From Clostridium_AD sp036569345 (GTDB lineage: Bacteria > Bacillota > Clostridia > Clostridiales > Clostridiaceae): a stretch of 64,000 nucleotides of DNA. The stretch covers positions 1-64,000 of the forward strand of contig NZ_DATCQT010000203.1 in NCBI RefSeq assembly GCF_036569345.1. Direction: 5' to 3'. The position numbers and the translations under genes were made by a program. The notes beneath the pieces are model-generated. The model saw nothing but the letters and a program-made list of their open reading frames with translations. It made no database searches and was not told the origin of the DNA. Positions 63,431 to 64,000 of this stretch are shown here, in pieces (position 1 is the stretch's first letter; every line of letters begins with the position of its first letter).

Positions 63431-63525
63431 TTGACTAATAACGAAATATATAGTAAAATAAAGATTCGAGTCAAATACTCATAGACAGTTCGCAACCATC
63501 CTGTCTTAAAATAAAACTATGGAGG
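63431..63525 (+). promoter_or_regulatory. Promoter and preQ1-I riboswitch of queT
   Basis: Promoter TTGACT (63431-63436)-17-TAAAAT (63454-63459). The aptamer has P1 AGACAG (63483-63488) with CTGTCT (63501-63506), loop TTCGCAACCATC, and the A-rich tail AAAATAAAACTA. CCAT (63496-63499) can pair with ATGG (63519-63522), which runs into the GGAGG ribosome binding site, so ligand binding should block translation, as in the Thermoanaerobacter example. Confidence 0.88.
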
Positions 63526-63532
63526 CACAAAA

Positions 63533-64000
63533 ATGAATATTAAATTAAATGAAGGAACTATGTCTGTAAAAATACGAACGATCGTTTTTGCAGCAATGGT
63601 GGCTGCTATTTATGCAGCTTTAACTCTAAGCTTATCTTTTTTCAGCTTTGGAGTTATTCAATATCGTATTGCTGAAGGACTTACTATATTACCTTATTTT
63701 GCATCCTTTTCTATTCCCGGATTGCTAATTGGTTGTATAGTTTCAAATATCATAAGTCCACTAGGTATTCCGGATATGGTTTTCGGTTCCCTTGCAACAC
63801 TTATAGCCGCGATTATAACTTACTATATTGGTAAAAGCAAACTTAAATTCAAGCGAATACTTGCTCCATTACCGGCTGTAGTAGTTAATGCCATTGTTAT
63901 TGGCATACTGTTAAAGCTTTTATATGTTAAGGACATGCCCCTTTTAGTTTGTATGCTGCAAGTTGCATGGGGAGAATTAGTCTGCTGTTATGGAATTGGA
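63533..64000 (+). CDS. queT: QueT family queuosine-precursor transporter (partial)
   Basis: First 156 residues, cut by the window end. Several hydrophobic segments and the family pattern FAAMVAAIYAALTLSLSFFS, IQYRIAEGLTILPYF, GCIVSNIISPLGIPDMVFGSLATL. QueT is the substrate-binding membrane subunit of an ECF-type importer for preQ1 or related queuosine precursors. It sits behind a preQ1-I riboswitch, which supports the call. ATG follows GGAGGCACAAAA. Confidence 0.9.
   Translation, partial: MNIKLNEGTMSVKIRTIVFAAMVAAIYAALTLSLSFFSFGVIQYRIAEGLTILPYFASFSIPGLLIGCIVSNIISPLGIPDMVFGSLATLIAAIITYYIGKSKLKFKRILAPLPAVVVNAIVIGILLKLLYVKDMPLLVCMLQVAWGELVCCYGIG

Overview
The window looks like chromosome of an anaerobic, spore-forming, AT-rich Firmicute, most likely Clostridium sensu stricto. 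The grounds are strong GGAGG-type ribosome binding sites, T-box leaders on pheST and valS, tRNA genes with encoded CCA, and sporulation genes (a YtxC family protein, an alpha/beta-type SASP, a PdaB-like deacetylase, an AbrB regulator). A GGGtGRT/iron-sulfur scaffold pair and a giant 2-hydroxyacyl-CoA dehydratase activase-type protein point the same way. I see no phage, transposase, CRISPR array or rRNA. Most of the window is housekeeping gene content; the unusual material is in the intergenic DNA.

Layout. 1-6.3 kb: GGGtGRT and Fe-S scaffold genes, an M20 amidohydrolase, a HAD phosphatase, endonuclease IV and an M24 peptidase. 6.5-8.7 kb: a DUF6465 protein, a duplicated-domain lipoprotein and a Cys/Gly-rich mini-protein. 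8.7-13.9 kb: an ABC-F ATPase, a DEAD-type RNA helicase and RecQ. 14.2-16.0 kb: a three-gene signalling operon (soluble histidine kinase, LytTR regulator, stand-alone receiver). 16.3-18.5 kb: YajQ, AbrB, a zinc-ribbon membrane protein and a gene-free stretch that looks like a Spo0A-controlled small RNA locus. 18.5-32 kb: a nuclease-helicase fusion, Uup-type ABC-F, ZapA, T-box-pheST, TrmH-type methylase, KtrAB potassium uptake, and infC-rpmI-rplT behind an attenuator-type leader. 32-36.8 kb: ytxC, a DUF6873 protein, five tRNA genes (Val-Asp-Phe-Gly-Cys in transcription order), Hsp33, a methyltransferase and a SASP. 37-41 kb: dapA-dapB, an aminotransferase and dapH (diaminopimelate by the acetylase route). 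41-50 kb: an SSB-like protein, a PdaB-like deacetylase, DUF4364, a beta-propeller protein, a TSCPD protein, folC and T-box-valS. 49.7-59.4 kb: an NMT1-type ABC transporter whose binding-protein gene is separated from its ATPase and permease genes by about 7 kb of opposite-strand genes. 59.5-64 kb: a TPR protein, an M16 peptidase-recX-transglutaminase operon, and the start of a preQ1-riboswitch-controlled queT.

Most notable non-coding observations. (1) A sigma-A promoter with a Spo0A-type box just downstream of the expected start lies ahead of abrB, and a near-copy of that arrangement lies about 1.1 kb further on, driving no gene but ending at a terminator; this is a candidate sporulation-linked sRNA. 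(2) Two copies of a 180-185 bp whole-element palindrome share a 28-base core. (3) A third, unrelated 171 bp palindrome has four internal sub-hairpins. (4) A 21-bp minisatellite immediately after the DUF4364 stop codon stays open one frame over and encodes heptads. (5) Several other 18-21 bp tandem repeats sit at gene borders.

All family assignments come from reading the translations and recalling family motifs; no database search was run. Start codons were moved from the longest open frame where a ribosome binding site clearly decided the matter.
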